From positions 90,644,001-90,708,000 of the forward strand of contig JBITNC010000001.1 of NCBI GenBank assembly GCA_050084985.1: a stretch of 64,000 bases of DNA, read 5' to 3'. The notes below the pieces were generated by a model. The model had not been told where the DNA came from. It was given only the letters and a program-made list of their open reading frames with translations, and did not search any database. The position numbers and the translations under genes were made by a program. The DNA is from Nageia nagi (lineage: Eukaryota; Pinophyta). Below, one piece after another: positions 21,053 through 31,760 of the stretch; position 1 is the stretch's first letter, and every line of letters starts with the position of its first letter.

Positions 21053-23693
21053 TTAAAAAAATATCTACTATATCCCCTTAATATATATTTTTTTAAAAAT
21101 TACTAGTCTACATTGAAAGAGAGGTAATGAACATAATCGAGTAAAATGATTAATTTGAATGATAAAATCTTACCAAGATTTTAGATCATATTTCAAGAAA
21201 AAATTTATGTCCACAAGACATTGATGGTTGTTCAATGATTTAAAATGAAAATTAATTCAAAATATTTCTTAAAATTATGTTGAAGTTTACAATATTGTTG
21301 GTGTAAAAACCTTCAAACATAATATCAACAATTTTAAATTCTTAAGATGGCATACAAAAACTCCTTCAAAGTTTCCCAAACCTTGGGGTATACTTAGTTA
21401 AAGAAATTTTATTTTTACAATTTACATAAAGGTGTGCATTCTTATTTTTTATTTGTATACATTTGATAAATATAAGGTATGAAACTAACAGATAATATCA
21501 TACCATTGATATTTTATTAGTAGTAAAAATAAAAAATAAAGATAATTAAATTCAAGAGAAATTACATCAAAATGGATTTTAAATTCATCCATTACATTAA
21601 TTTAGAAATCAAAACTTATATTCATACATCTACCCTCCATATTCTCAATATTCCTACACATGATAAACACTTCTTGATGTCTCCTAATCATCTTTTGAAT
21701 GACCGCCCAATACTAATAAGGAGGCATAACCATTATAATCTTAAAGGCTTTCTTCCCCTTCATGAGTGTAGCAACCTGGACCTCAAAATTAATGACTTAA
21801 GATCAATGTCTAGATATCTCATTCTCAAATGGTCTCAATCTTCCCAAGGCTATCTCTAGCTCAGTTAGCTAATATCTCAAAAACTCAAGGATTAGAGACA
21901 AAGAGTATACATATGTTACTAAAATTTATATCAAATATAAGAAAAAAAAAGATACTAATAAAATTATAAATTAAATAAAGTGTGTAATGCATGTAAACCT
22001 AGTGGAAGAGCTAAAGGAATGGTAAATTTGATTAGTAATTCCAAATTAAAAGTTAATGTAAACTTAGATGGCCTAAAGGTACTTCAAAATGAGTTAGGAG
22101 TATATCGGGTCTAACCAACTATAGGTAATGTGAGACATCTCTAACTAGACCGAGGGAGCTTATATGCAAACTAGCGACACCATGTGTAGTACATTTAGTA
22201 TCCATGTAATTTTCATATAAGGTCTCTCCAAAAGAAACATACTTAAGCTCTTCAATTAAAGCATTTGGTAGCCTATAACAAACCAAAGTAAGAAGTAAGG
22301 ACAACCCCTTGCCTATAACAAACCAATGCTCATAAACCCCACTAACCTTCCTATCCAAAACAAATAACCCTTCCAATGACCCTAGTAGCCTAGTTCGTAG
22401 CTGCTCTCGTATCATCATCCTCATCATCTAAATCTCCTCCAGTATCAAGCTTCTCAAACCCTAGTCCTCATCACTGCTCCATGCTTGAGGTTATACTTAA
22501 TCATTATTTACTATCTATACTTAATCATTCTAAATCATTATTTATTATCTATACTTATTTATTTCTTAATTGTAAATCATCATTTATTATCACACTTAAT
22601 CATTCTAATATAATGATATGGTCTACTAATCAGAAGCCCACAATAGTCGATGTTGACTATATTATGCAATTAGTTGTATTCGTAAATTAAACATCAAACA
22701 TAAATATCACATAGAATACATGCATTATCTATATATGGGTTTCTACTTTTCCAAGCTTTCAACCAAATGATTATAGATAAGGATGAAGTTATACATAATA
22801 TACTTGAATCCTATAAATATATAAGTAATAGGATTATATTTTTATGCAAGTCATGATTAACGTTACAATCAATAGAAAAATCATGACTCCTATGGAAAGT
22901 CTATGAATAAGCTAAGTAATAGAATAAATATATAAATATTTTACTATGCTAAAATTATAAATGGGAGAATTCGTTTTTAAAAAATATTTTATGAACTTGG
23001 TTTAAAACGATAAAGAGATAAATTTCTTGAATTGTTTATTTATGTTCATCTAGCTAAGGAAGGCAAAATGACCTAGACTAAAGTGTATTTGATTGAGTAA
23101 AAGTATATTGAAACTCAACCTCTAAAGAAAGATAGTTCGTGAGAATATTTAGGAGAAAAATCAAAAGTGACATAAAGGGAATTAAAAGAGGTTCAAAGAG
23201 AAAAATGTTAGAAATAAAGAATTCAATATTAAAAACATAAAATTTTGTATCTTATTTAATAATATTCAATGTAAATATTAATAACACTAGTATAAATTCA
23301 ACCACCTTTAAATTAATTATGAAGAATGATGACCTAATAGGTGATATCCATGATTAAAATTTAGGGATATCATTCTAATGGTGAACTTTTCAAAATTTGA
23401 TTCTTTGAGTGGCATAACTTCCTTTTTGAAACTCTAACTTTGAATTCCTAAGATGGAAAAGATGAAAATTTTGATAACTAAAAATTTTGAACATATTAGA
23501 ATTTCGAGAATCAGATTTAAGACCTTTTGAAATCTAGCAACATCAGTAGATCTTATTAACTACTTTGACTATTTACATATTCATTTATAAATACGAATTT
23601 TGTATGAAAACTAAATATAAATTTTGTGAAAATTAAGGTTTAAATCTCCAAAATTTGAGGTGAAAACTAGATATCACCTAGGAAGCCACTCAG
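21053..23693. other. Foreign DNA between the two B copies: AT-rich, no gene recognised
   Basis: No frame resembles a known family. Frames at 21572-21859 (+) and 22119-22427 (-) have no recognisable motifs and are probably chance. Short direct repeats of 'cattatttactatctatacttaatcattc' type occur at 22495-22620. Nothing here aligns to element B. Confidence 0.55.
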
Positions 23694-23880
23694 ATGGAGT
23701 CTCTTCTAGGAAAATTCAAATTCAAAAATGACAAAATATTTGATGAGATAATCTGGTGGCTCACTCCTTCCAGCAAATTTTCTATCAATTCGACTTACCA
23801 GGCTATATCCCACCATCCTCCTGATGCTCTGCCCACCAGAATATGGCGGATTATTGCAAACGAGGCATCATCCACTGTAA
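23694..23880 (+). pseudogene. LINE ORF2 C-terminal (zf-RVT region) fragment
   Basis: The frame from 23694 contains KIFDEIIWWLTPSSKFSINS, then TYQAI and RIWR, the segment before the terminal zinc-binding domain of plant L1-type ORF2 ('W.LTPSG.FSV.SAY'). The similarity stops near 23870 and the rest of the frame (to 23957) is unrelated. No RT, poly(A) or target duplication adjoins it, so it is a short relic. Confidence 0.7.
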
Positions 23881-24224
23881 CAGAGAGTTTTCAGAAGGAT
23901 TTCAAATACAGCGGGTGCCAGCTTTTCGAAATCCAGATCATTCATCTGTGGGATTAGTATTTTTAAAATGTAATCGTTCAGTTCTCCCTTTGATTTAATT
24001 TTATTTTTCCAACAATGTCATGCACTTCCTTCTCTTATCAACCAGTTCTACAAAGTATCTTTATTTCTATTTTTACTGTTTATCTAATTCTATTTTGGTC
24101 CAATTTGAAATGTATTTGTAATGGTTGCAAAGATACGTGAACATTACATTTGTTCATTGGGTGTATGTTGTTGTGTATTTCCATCCATTCTGATTTGGGT
24201 CTGTTGTTTTCCTCCTTTCTGTCA

Positions 24225-24839
24225 ATGGGTAGAAATAAGATCGAAATAAAAAGAGAGCATGAAGCGAGAAAAAGGAGGGAACTTTTCAAGAAGCGAGTAG
24301 GCGGGCTCTTTAATAAAGCTTACGAACTCTCTAAGCTCTGTGGATTGCCGCTCTGCGTTTTGGTGGGAGCAGAAGATGGGAATAATTATTTCTACGAGAG
24401 TGAAGAAAGAGGAAGAAGCCAATCTCAGTGCGAGTTAATAAAAGCTGCGTCTCATGTTGCGAAATGTTGGAAGAAGCAGCCATTAAAAACCTATGTTCCT
24501 AGCAAAAAAGGCTTGTTTGTAGAGGGCAGAGGGTCCAATTCACAAGAAGAGCAGAATGCATCGGATTCAGAGAATATGGAAATGCAAGAAGAATATGAAA
24601 ATGAATTAGAAGGTGAGGCAATGATCTCATGGTACGAGATTGAAGGAGAAGCGAATGCATCATCTCAAGTTCCAGTGGGATTTCAGGAATCATCATTATC
24701 AAATAGTAGAGTGGAAATACAAGAGTTTGAGAATCATCCATTGCCATTACAAGCTCAGCAGCCTGACCTGCCTTCGCAGATAATACATCCGCCTTTGGAG
24801 CAACCAGCAATTTGTGCACACCGTGGTATTAGGACTTAG
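24225..24839 (+). CDS. Type I (M-type) MADS-box protein, 204 residues
   Basis: MADS-domain proteins are nuclear DNA-binding factors recognising CArG-type sites as dimers. The ATG at 24225 is chosen over the in-frame one at 24150 because the MADS domain normally starts at the initiator: MGRNKIEIKREHEARKRREL at residues 1-20, then LFKKRVGGLFNKAYELSKLC (about 20-40) and LPLCVLVGA. FKKR, GLF.KAYELS and LC are family hallmarks; several usually conserved residues differ. From about residue 95 the protein is acidic and Gln/Glu/Ser-rich with no K-domain, as in type I genes, which often lack introns. The last eight codons and stop (24815-24839) come from a 307-bp segment repeated at 31432, so the natural C-terminus may be lost. 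The reading frame is intact although the gene lies inside a dead retroelement. It may be a recent gene copy or a pseudogene; expression is unknown. Confidence 0.75.
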   Translation: MGRNKIEIKREHEARKRRELFKKRVGGLFNKAYELSKLCGLPLCVLVGAEDGNNYFYESEERGRSQSQCELIKAASHVAKCWKKQPLKTYVPSKKGLFVEGRGSNSQEEQNASDSENMEMQEEYENELEGEAMISWYEIEGEANASSQVPVGFQESSLSNSRVEIQEFENHPLPLQAQQPDLPSQIIHPPLEQPAICAHRGIRT

Positions 24840-25121
24840 CAAGTATTGATCCTATATTTTACATTTAAATATATTAGGGAGGCTTTCTGTGAAAAGCATT
24901 AATGAAGAAAACACCATACGGTGACTTGAAAGGTCGATGTTGGGCAATAAAGTAAATGGTATTTAATTTTTTTAGTGTTGACTTGGAATGAATATTGTGT
25001 ATTCAGTAATGAGGAGGTTTGAGTGTTGAGTTCATATTTAATTTTCATGACGAGGAATATCGTTTCATTTTGATGATGTCGCTTACTTGTCCAAGGAGGA
25101 TCCACTAGAATGAGCTCCATT
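24815..25121 (+). repeat. Segment D, copy 1 (307 bp), at the right edge of the foreign DNA
   Basis: Nearly identical to 31432-31760 from TGCACACC to GAGCTCCATT. Relative to the other copy it lacks about 22 bp after 'gaggaatatcg' (between short TCG repeats) and has two or three substitutions. It ends about 11 bp before the second B copy begins. It supplies the 3' end of the MADS-box frame. Confidence 0.92.
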
Positions 25122-25132
25122 TTGATGATGAT
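25122..25132. other. Junction between segment D and the second B copy
   Basis: Eleven bases ('ttgatgatgat') join D1 to the gag of B. They repeat the 'ttttgatgatg' present inside D (about 25071), which suggests end-joining or template-switch filler. Confidence 0.5.
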
Positions 25133-26320
25133 AAAGCTGGATCAAGCAATCCAACACCTCAGGAAAAGTTTGATGGAAATTGTAACTTTTGTGGCATCTT
25201 TGGGCACAAAGAGTATGATTGTCGTAAAAAGAAATTTGCTCAAAAAGGTAAGGGAAATGCAAATATGAGAAATTTCAATAATAAAAAGAAGAACAAGCAT
25301 GCTGCTACTGTTGCCTACTACTCAATGACTCAAACTGTTTCAAATGATTAGATTGTTGATTCAGGATGCACTAATCACATGTGTTATGAAAAGGATAAGT
25401 TTGAAAACTTTCATAAGTACAAGAAGGATGTAGTTGTGATAGGTGATAATACAGTCCTTGATATTCAAGGAATAGGGACTGTGAAGATTCATGGAAAGGC
25501 TCTTGATAATGTCTTTTATGTGCCTAAACTAAGGATGAATCTTATCTCCGTAATTCAGATTACAAGGAAAGGATACTCATTTGAGTTTACCTCACACTCT
25601 TGGTGTGTTAAGAAAGGACTTGCCACCTTGATGAAAGGATCAGTAAAGGATGACCTTTATATTGTGGATCAAGTTCCTTCAAAGATGTGTCTTGCTGCAA
25701 ATGTTTGTTCAAAGGGTAATCTTTGGCATCAACAATAGGGCACCTTAACCACAAGAGTATTCAAGATATGAAAAATCAAGAACTTGTGGAAGGTTTACCT
25801 AATATTACACCCATAATTGGTCTCTGCGAAAGGTGCATTCTAGGAAAGATGAATAGGCAAAAGTTTGAAAAAGATAAGGCAACTCGGGCTACTCGTCCTC
25901 TTCAGCTTGTGCATTCAGATTTGATGGGTCTGTTTCAGACTAAGTCTCTAGGGGGAGCTTCTTATGTTCTGACATTTATTAATGACTTCAGCAAGATGAC
26001 ATTTGGTTATCTACTTGAGCACAAGGATCAAACTTTTGACATGTTTAAAGACTTCAAGGCTCTTGTTGAAAATCAAACTAATTTTAAGATCAAGATGCTA
26101 AGATCTGATAATGGGGGTGAGTATAATAGCAATGAGTTTAATGACTATTGTGTTAAACATGGGATCAAGTGGCAATTCACAATCCCTTACACTCCTCAAT
26201 AAAATGGAGTTGTTGAAAGGAAGAATCGAACCATTATGGAAATGGCAAGGTGCATGTTGGGTAACCTTCCTAATTTCTTATGGGGTGAAGCTATTCACAC
26301 TGCTATTCACACCCTAAATA
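25133..26320 (+). pseudogene. pol: gag end, protease and integrase of element B, copy 2
   Basis: Contains the gag zinc knuckle at 25181-25222, the protease DSGCTNHM block at about 25358 preceded by the same TAG as copy 1, the frame 25379-25738 ending at the shared TAG, and 25723-26202 with LVHSDLMG, LRSDNGGEY and the shared TAA. Unlike copy 1, the stretch around 26225-26320 is uninterrupted (MEMARCMLGNLPNFLWGEAI), giving an integrase C-terminal frame from 26236. Confidence 0.9.
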
Positions 26321-28273
26321 GGTGTCCTACTAAAGCAGTTGAAGGTAAAACTCTGTATGAAGCATGGACAGGAAAGAAACCTAACATCTCACACTTTAGG
26401 GTCTTCAGTTGTGATGCATTTGCCTTCATTACCTCAGAGAAAAGAAAGAAGTTGGATAAAAGATCAGAAAAATACATCTTTATGGGGTATGATAATCAAC
26501 ATAGAGGTTACAAGCTCTACTTCTCATCCCATAAAATAGTCTTTGTTTCTAGGGATGTCAAGTTCAATGAACTTCCTGAGGATACGACTTCACATGCTGA
26601 GGTGTCTGATTTAGATGATTCTTCGCCTGCACCTAACTAGTTGGATGATAATGTAGGGAAGTCACCACAAGAACAAAATTCTTCAGCTCAGAGAATTACA
26701 AGAAGTATGACCTTGAATAAATCTTTATTTGCCAAAATTGATAATACGAATGAGCCATCAACCTTCAAAGAAGCTTCCAAGCAAGAGTGTTGGATGGAAG
26801 CTATGAAAGTTGAGTATGAGGCGCTCATGAAAAATGAAACTTTGGATTTGGTTCCTTATCCCAATGAGAAAAATGTGATTGGAAATAAATGGATATACAA
26901 GGTCAAGTACAATTCTAATGGAGAAATTGAAAAATACAAAGCAAGGTTATTGGCCAAAGGATTCGCTCAGAAATATGGTATTGATTATGAGGAAACCTTT
27001 GCTCCTATGGCCAAGATGCCTACTGTTAAGATAATCCTTACTCTTTCTGCAGCTCAAGGATAGAAAGTTTTTCAACTTGATGTCAAGAGTGCATTTCTCA
27101 ATGGTGACTTGGATGTAGAAATCTACATGAATCAACCAGAAGGATTTATTTTAGAAGGAAAAGAGTCTCTTGTGTGTAAGCTAAAGAAGTCTCTGTATGG
27201 ACTTAAGTAAGCACCTAGAGCATGGTACAAGAAAATTTCAGGATTCTTTGCAGATATTGGTTTTTTCAAGTGCTTCTCTGACTCATATCTCTATGTACTC
27301 AATCAAGGAAAAGACGTGGTCTTAATTCTCCTTTATGTGGATGATCTTCTCATAACTGGCAATAATATTGAAATCATCCAAGAGTGCATATCCAAACTGA
27401 AAGCAACATTTGAAATGACTGATCTAGGTCTATTGTATTACTATCTTGGGATGCAAGTATACCAACACAAAGATTGTACTTATCTTAGTCAATCTAAGTA
27501 TATATCAGACATCTTGTAAAAGTTTAGAATGGAGGAGTGTAGATATACTGCAATACCTATTTCTCTTGGAATCATTGTATCTCTGAGCTCAAATTCTCAG
27601 TTGGCTGATGCTACAGCTTATAGGCAATTGATCGGTAGTCTTCTGTATCTGACTAGTGAATCTGATGGCACGATTCATGCAAAAACCATATGTTGAACAC
27701 CTCAATGCTATTAAGCAAATCTTGAGGTATGTGGTAGGGACAAAGGATCTTGCTCTTAAGTATTCCAAAGTGCCCTCGATTGTTCTCTTCGGGTTCTCAG
27801 ATTTTGATTATGGGGGAGATAGAGATGATAGAAAATCAACCTCTGCATATGTGTTCAGCATTGGTTTAGGTGCTATCTCTTGGGCTTCCAAGAAGCAACC
27901 TACTGTGACTCTTTCTACCATCGAAGTCGAATATCGAGCCATGTCTGTTGCCGCCCAAGAAGCTATTTTGCTGAGGCATCTTTTGAACGAAATTAGGTAT
28001 GAGTAAAATGACCCATCTCTTATTTCTTCAGATAATCAATCGGCTATCACTTTGGCTAAGAATCCTGTGTTCCATCAGAGAACCAAACATGTGGAAATCC
28101 AAGCCCATTTTATCAGGGAGAAGGTTCTAGATGACATCATACACTTGGAGTATTGTCCATCTACTGAAAACTCTGCTGATTTATTCACCAAGCCCCTTCT
28201 TGAAGCTCAGCTCAGCAAGCTTAGGGATTCTCTCGAGTTGGTGAAGTTGCCCTCAAGGGGGAGTGAAGTTTGA
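26236..28273 (+). pseudogene. pol: Integrase C-terminus, RT and RNase H of element B, copy 2
   Basis: Frames 26236-26640, 26641-27063, 27316-27519, 27656-28006 and 28052-28273 repeat the copy 1 motifs: [30 protein letters not shown] at 27334-27345, RNase H STSAYVFSIG, and the terminal ADLFTKPLLEAQ. Stops at 26638-26640, 27061-27063, about 27208, 27517-27519 and 28004-28006 are the same as in copy 1. Private changes include Trp to Leu in KNETLDLVP and Thr to Ile in STIEVEY. Confidence 0.9.
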
Positions 28274-28350
28274 ACTTTTGTTAGTGATGATAACTTCACC
28301 TCTAAGAGGCTCTTTTGTTGTTGTTATATAGTGTGTGTTGATTATGATAT

Positions 28351-28860
28351 ACCTCCGTGGTAAGTTTGCTTTGCGTGACAAACTTGTTGTACATTTTTAT
28401 ACCTTCATGGTAAGTTTGCTCTACATGACAAACTTGTTGTACATTTTTATACCTCCGTGGTAAGTTTTCTCTGCGTGACAAACTTGTTGTACATTTTATA
28501 CCTCTGTGGTAAATTTGCTCTGCATGACAAACTTGTTGTACATTTTTATACCTCCGTGGTAAGTTTGCTCTGCGTGATAAACTTGTTGTACATTTTATAC
28601 CTTCGTGGTAAGTTTGCTCTGCGTGACAAACTTGTTGTACATTTTTATACCTCCGTGGTAAGTTTGCTCTGTGTGACAAACTTGTTGTACATTTTATACC
28701 TCCGTGGTAAGTTTGCTCTGCGTGAGAAACTTGTACATTTTTTTGAGCATATAATTAATATATCTCTGTGGTAAGTTCGCTCTACATGAGGAACTTGTTG
28801 TACATTTTATACCTCCATGGTAAGTTTGCTCTACGTGAGAAACTTGTTGTACAATTTTTA
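28351..28860 (+). repeat. 49/50-bp alternating minisatellite in the 3' region of element B, copy 2
   Basis: Units begin at 28351, 28401, 28451, 28500, 28550, 28599, 28649 and 28698, then a diverged unit ('taattaatatatctctgtgg') and one more at 28811. The alternation of 49 and 50 bp is as in copy 1, with one extra unit after the point where copy 1 breaks off. Frames 28302-28679 (-) and 28457-28774 (+) are repeat by-products. Confidence 0.92.
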
Positions 28861-29337
28861 TGCTTTATCAATAATCAACACATGTCTATATACAACAGGT
28901 GACTATGAGTGATGGCTTGGCATCTCCGTGATGACTTATAGTGCACCATTGATCAGTTATTTATAAGATGGTATTATTTGATTCTCTTATTTGAATATAT
29001 GATGCATCTAACTGATTTTGTTCATGAGTTGCTTGTAGCATGCAGGATCTTCTTCAGAAATGCAGGTTACTCATCTTGTGAAAGCAAGCTCATGGAGACT
29101 CACATGTCAGCTTAAAGTTGATCGACTACTATGTACAGTGAAACCAGTTGTGGTTAATGATTGTATTGTAAACCATTTTGTCAAATGGTGATGTAGTGAG
29201 TCTCAAACTAGTTCTCAAAAAGATTCTCAAATATGTAAATGTTCTCATCTCCACTTGTATCTCTATGGAGGAGAACTCTCTCTTACTCTCTCTCTTCTCT
29301 CTTCTACGCTCTATCCCAATATTGCATTAAGGGGGAG
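28861..29337 (+). other. 3' untranslated region and polypurine tract of element B
   Basis: Non-coding and collinear with element C 1640-2119 ('atggcttggcatct', 'gatgcatctaact', 'ggctcacatgtca' equivalents). The purine run AAGGGGGAG at 29329-29337 abuts the 3' LTR. Confidence 0.8.
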
Positions 29338-29816
29338 TGTTAGAATTTGTAATGAAATATTATGAATATCTAAACTCCTTGTAAATTCAATTAATCACTT
29401 AAAGGATATGTAGATACCTTAAGGGATTAATTGAATTCTTTATTATGTGTGGACTTTGACCTTACCATGGGGTTAGTTGGTAGGTTAAAGTTAGGTCATA
29501 CATTTATCGTAACCCTAACCTTACCCTTGGGTTAAAGGGAGGTTAGGGAGGTGATCTCAAGCTATAAATAGAGGGCCTCTCCTCTTGTAACATAACTAAG
29601 TTTTTGGAGTAAGATTACTCTACTAGTTTGTGTAGGAGAGAAAGAGAATTATAGTAAGAGGTGCATAGATTGAGAATTGAGAACTAGTTGTGGATGTACT
29701 CCCAAGGAGGGAGGAACCACATTATATTTGTGTTATCTTGTGTGAATGGTGTTATGTTGAATGATTGAGTTTCCTAGTCTTGGACCTTGAGAATTAGAGT
29801 AGATCTAAATCCTTTA
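29338..29816 (+). repeat. 3' LTR of element B
   Basis: 479 bp from TGTTAGAATTTG to CCTTTA (the 5' LTR ends CCTTCA), uninterrupted, with TATAAATA at 29563-29570. It gives the pre-insertion sequence for the element A target site. About 11 differences from the 5' LTR were counted by eye. Confidence 0.92.
29563..29570 (+). promoter_or_regulatory. TATA box of the element B 3' LTR
   Basis: TATAAATA, identical to that at 4218-4225. Here the LTR is intact, so the box could in principle drive read-out transcription into 29820 onward. Confidence 0.5.
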
Positions 29817-29821
29817 GGAAG
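29817..29821. repeat. Right target-site duplication of element B (GGAAG)
   Basis: GGAAG follows the 3' LTR and equals 3988-3992. Confidence 0.8.
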
Positions 29822-31431
29822 TGTGTATCTTTTGAACATATTGCTTTGCATATTGTTGCATTTTAGACCAACATATACTATTGCATTATAATCTTGAAAT
29901 ATTATGATTTATGGTTTTGATAAAAAGAAGAATCGTTACGATTATAAGTCATTAGGTGAATGCCAAAGAAAAGAGAACTAGTTATTCCTCAGTTAATAAT
30001 AATATTACAATTTTGTGATGAAAGGTAGATCTCTTAGTTATATGAAGAGCTAGAATTTGTGGATAGCTTAAAAATTACAAGGAACAACTCCTTAGGTACT
30101 TGAGCCCAAGATTGTTTTAATATTTATATGGAGCACCACCATACCATAACTCATGTGTGTTGGTATGAAGATGTAAAAATTAGATTCTTCTATTGTTAAG
30201 AATAGAACTATGAAAAAAAATTGTTATGTCCATAATAATGACTAAAAGTAAATAATGTTAATTTAGATGTTGCATAGGTGTTTTGGATTGATTAACCTAC
30301 AATTGAGCCAAATTACATGATCAAATTGTAATTGTCGAGATGAATATAATAGGTTTACAAAATAGAGTAAATTGCAGACATTTTCATATTTTACTTTATT
30401 GCTAACAATTCACATAGACATCCATATTGATTATGAATGTATGCTTGATAGATCTTGGTTTGATAGGTTTGATAAAGTACATCATATTTTGATAACATGA
30501 TGGTTAAGGTTGCACTTAATATTATTGTGGCATTATTTCAATAGCCAATAAGAAATATTATTGAAAGTAAAAATAAAATATCTTATGTGGCCTTCTATAT
30601 GTTTGCTTCTATAGCTCTCAATATCCTTCAATATTGTCTTTCCTTTATGAACCATCCTCCCAAACTCATGTAGACACACTCTGCTACTCGACAATCTTGT
30701 TGTGGCCTAGACATGCTTAAAAATCATCAAGAACAAGCCTTGATGGATGGATTTTTAGTTTATCTCCTATTTGTAGTTAGATTCCCTATTATCGAACCAA
30801 CAAATTATTCCCTATTGCCAGGTCGATAGCGGATTTCCTATTGTTGGACCAATAATTGATTCCCTACTATCAGATTAACAACAAATTTATTTTCATTTTA
30901 TTTCAATGATTTAACATCATCATATTGTGCTTGATCTAATTCTAGAATTTTGTTTTAATGATTTTTTCAATGGGTGGGTGTGAATGATTATCATTAATTA
31001 TTCGTGAGAGTATTATTATTTTTCTTGGAATATGTATGCATTGTTCAATGAGAAATAATAATTTAAATACTTAATTGATATATATTTATTTCTAAACAAA
31101 CTTTGATGGGTACTACAAATCAATAGGTTTAAAAGGATATTAAAAATATCTATCTATAAGATTAATTGAGCTACCATTGCATAAGATTATTATCAATGTA
31201 TTAGTTTCAATTAAAATAAGAAGCATATACTCATTCTCATGAAATATGTATACATAGTGTAGTAATATCTTCCAAATATATATATATATATATATATGGA
31301 CATAGATTATTACAACCATTGTATTATGAAAATAAATATCCCCAATTCTATGTTGTGGAGAGTTACTAAAACATGTCATTATAGTGGTTGCACAATTTTA
31401 AAATAAAGGAAAATAATAAATATGAGACATA
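29822..31431. other. AT-rich flanking DNA without recognisable genes
   Basis: No coding frame is convincing. A degenerate array of about 33-bp units ('gattccctattatcgaaccaacaa' type) lies at about 30780-30895. A dinucleotide (AT)11 run sits at 31276-31297. Confidence 0.6.
31276..31297. repeat. (AT)n microsatellite
   Basis: An uninterrupted AT repeat of 22 bp, in otherwise unique AT-rich sequence. Confidence 0.9.
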
Positions 31432-31760
31432 TGCACACCATGGTATTAGGACTTAGCAAGTATTGATCCTATATTTTACATTTAAATATATTAGGGAGGC
31501 TTTCTGTGAAAAGCATTAATGAAGAAAACACCATACGGTGACTTGAAAGGTCGATGTTGGGCAATAAAGTAAATGGTATTTAATTTTTTTAGTGTTGACT
31601 TGGAATGAATATTGTGTATTCAGTAATGAGGTGGTTGAGTGTTGAGTTCATATTTAATTTTCATGACGAGGAATATCGTGGATAATGTTCCAGGGGCTTC
31701 GTTTCATTTTGATGATGTCGCTTACTTGTCCAAGGAGGATCCACTAGAATGAGCTCCATT
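31432..31760 (+). repeat. Segment D, copy 2 (329 bp)
   Basis: The fuller copy of the segment at 24815-25121. It keeps the 22 bp ('tggataatgttccaggggct' region, about 31680-31701) missing from copy 1, so this one is closer to the ancestral state. To its right the sequence continues as flanking DNA ('cctaatatcaccagtagg') not found at copy 1. Confidence 0.92.

Larger units (their letters stand above)
25133..28803 (+). repeat. Second copy of the 3.66-kb direct repeat inside element B
   Basis: Aligns to 17392-21052. It begins in mid-gag, with no start codon or leader, and unlike copy 1 runs on through further 3' sequence to the polypurine tract and 3' LTR. Confidence 0.92.
3993..29816 (+). mobile_element. 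Element B: Ty1/copia retrotransposon with nested insertion and internal duplication
   Basis: LTRs of 478 bp (3993-4243 joined to 13611-13837) and 479 bp (29338-29816) in the same orientation are flanked by the same 5-bp duplication GGAAG, so the two ends belong to one insertion. Between them lie a primer site (13840), a leader, gag, pol in copia order (protease, integrase, RT, RNase H), a minisatellite, a 3' untranslated region and a polypurine tract. Two later events enlarged it: insertion of element A into the 5' LTR, and a duplication of 3.66 kb of gag-pol-3' sequence separated by 4.08 kb of foreign DNA. The two LTRs differ at about 11 sites by eye (about 2.3%). Confidence 0.85.

Noticed and set aside
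21572-22427. Frames 21572-21859 (+) and 22119-22427 (-) as host genes
   Set aside because: No recognisable domain, AT-biased composition and no flanking gene features.
24150-24224. Upstream in-frame ATG as the MADS start
   Set aside because: The added 25 residues are hydrophobic and unlike MADS proteins, which begin with the MADS domain (MGR) at the initiator.
25133-29816. Second, independent insertion of family B
   Set aside because: It has no 5' LTR or leader, shares all inactivating stops with the first copy, and its 3' LTR shares the target duplication GGAAG with the 5' LTR at 3993.
31276-31297. (AT)11 run as a promoter element
   Set aside because: It is a simple microsatellite with no gene downstream.
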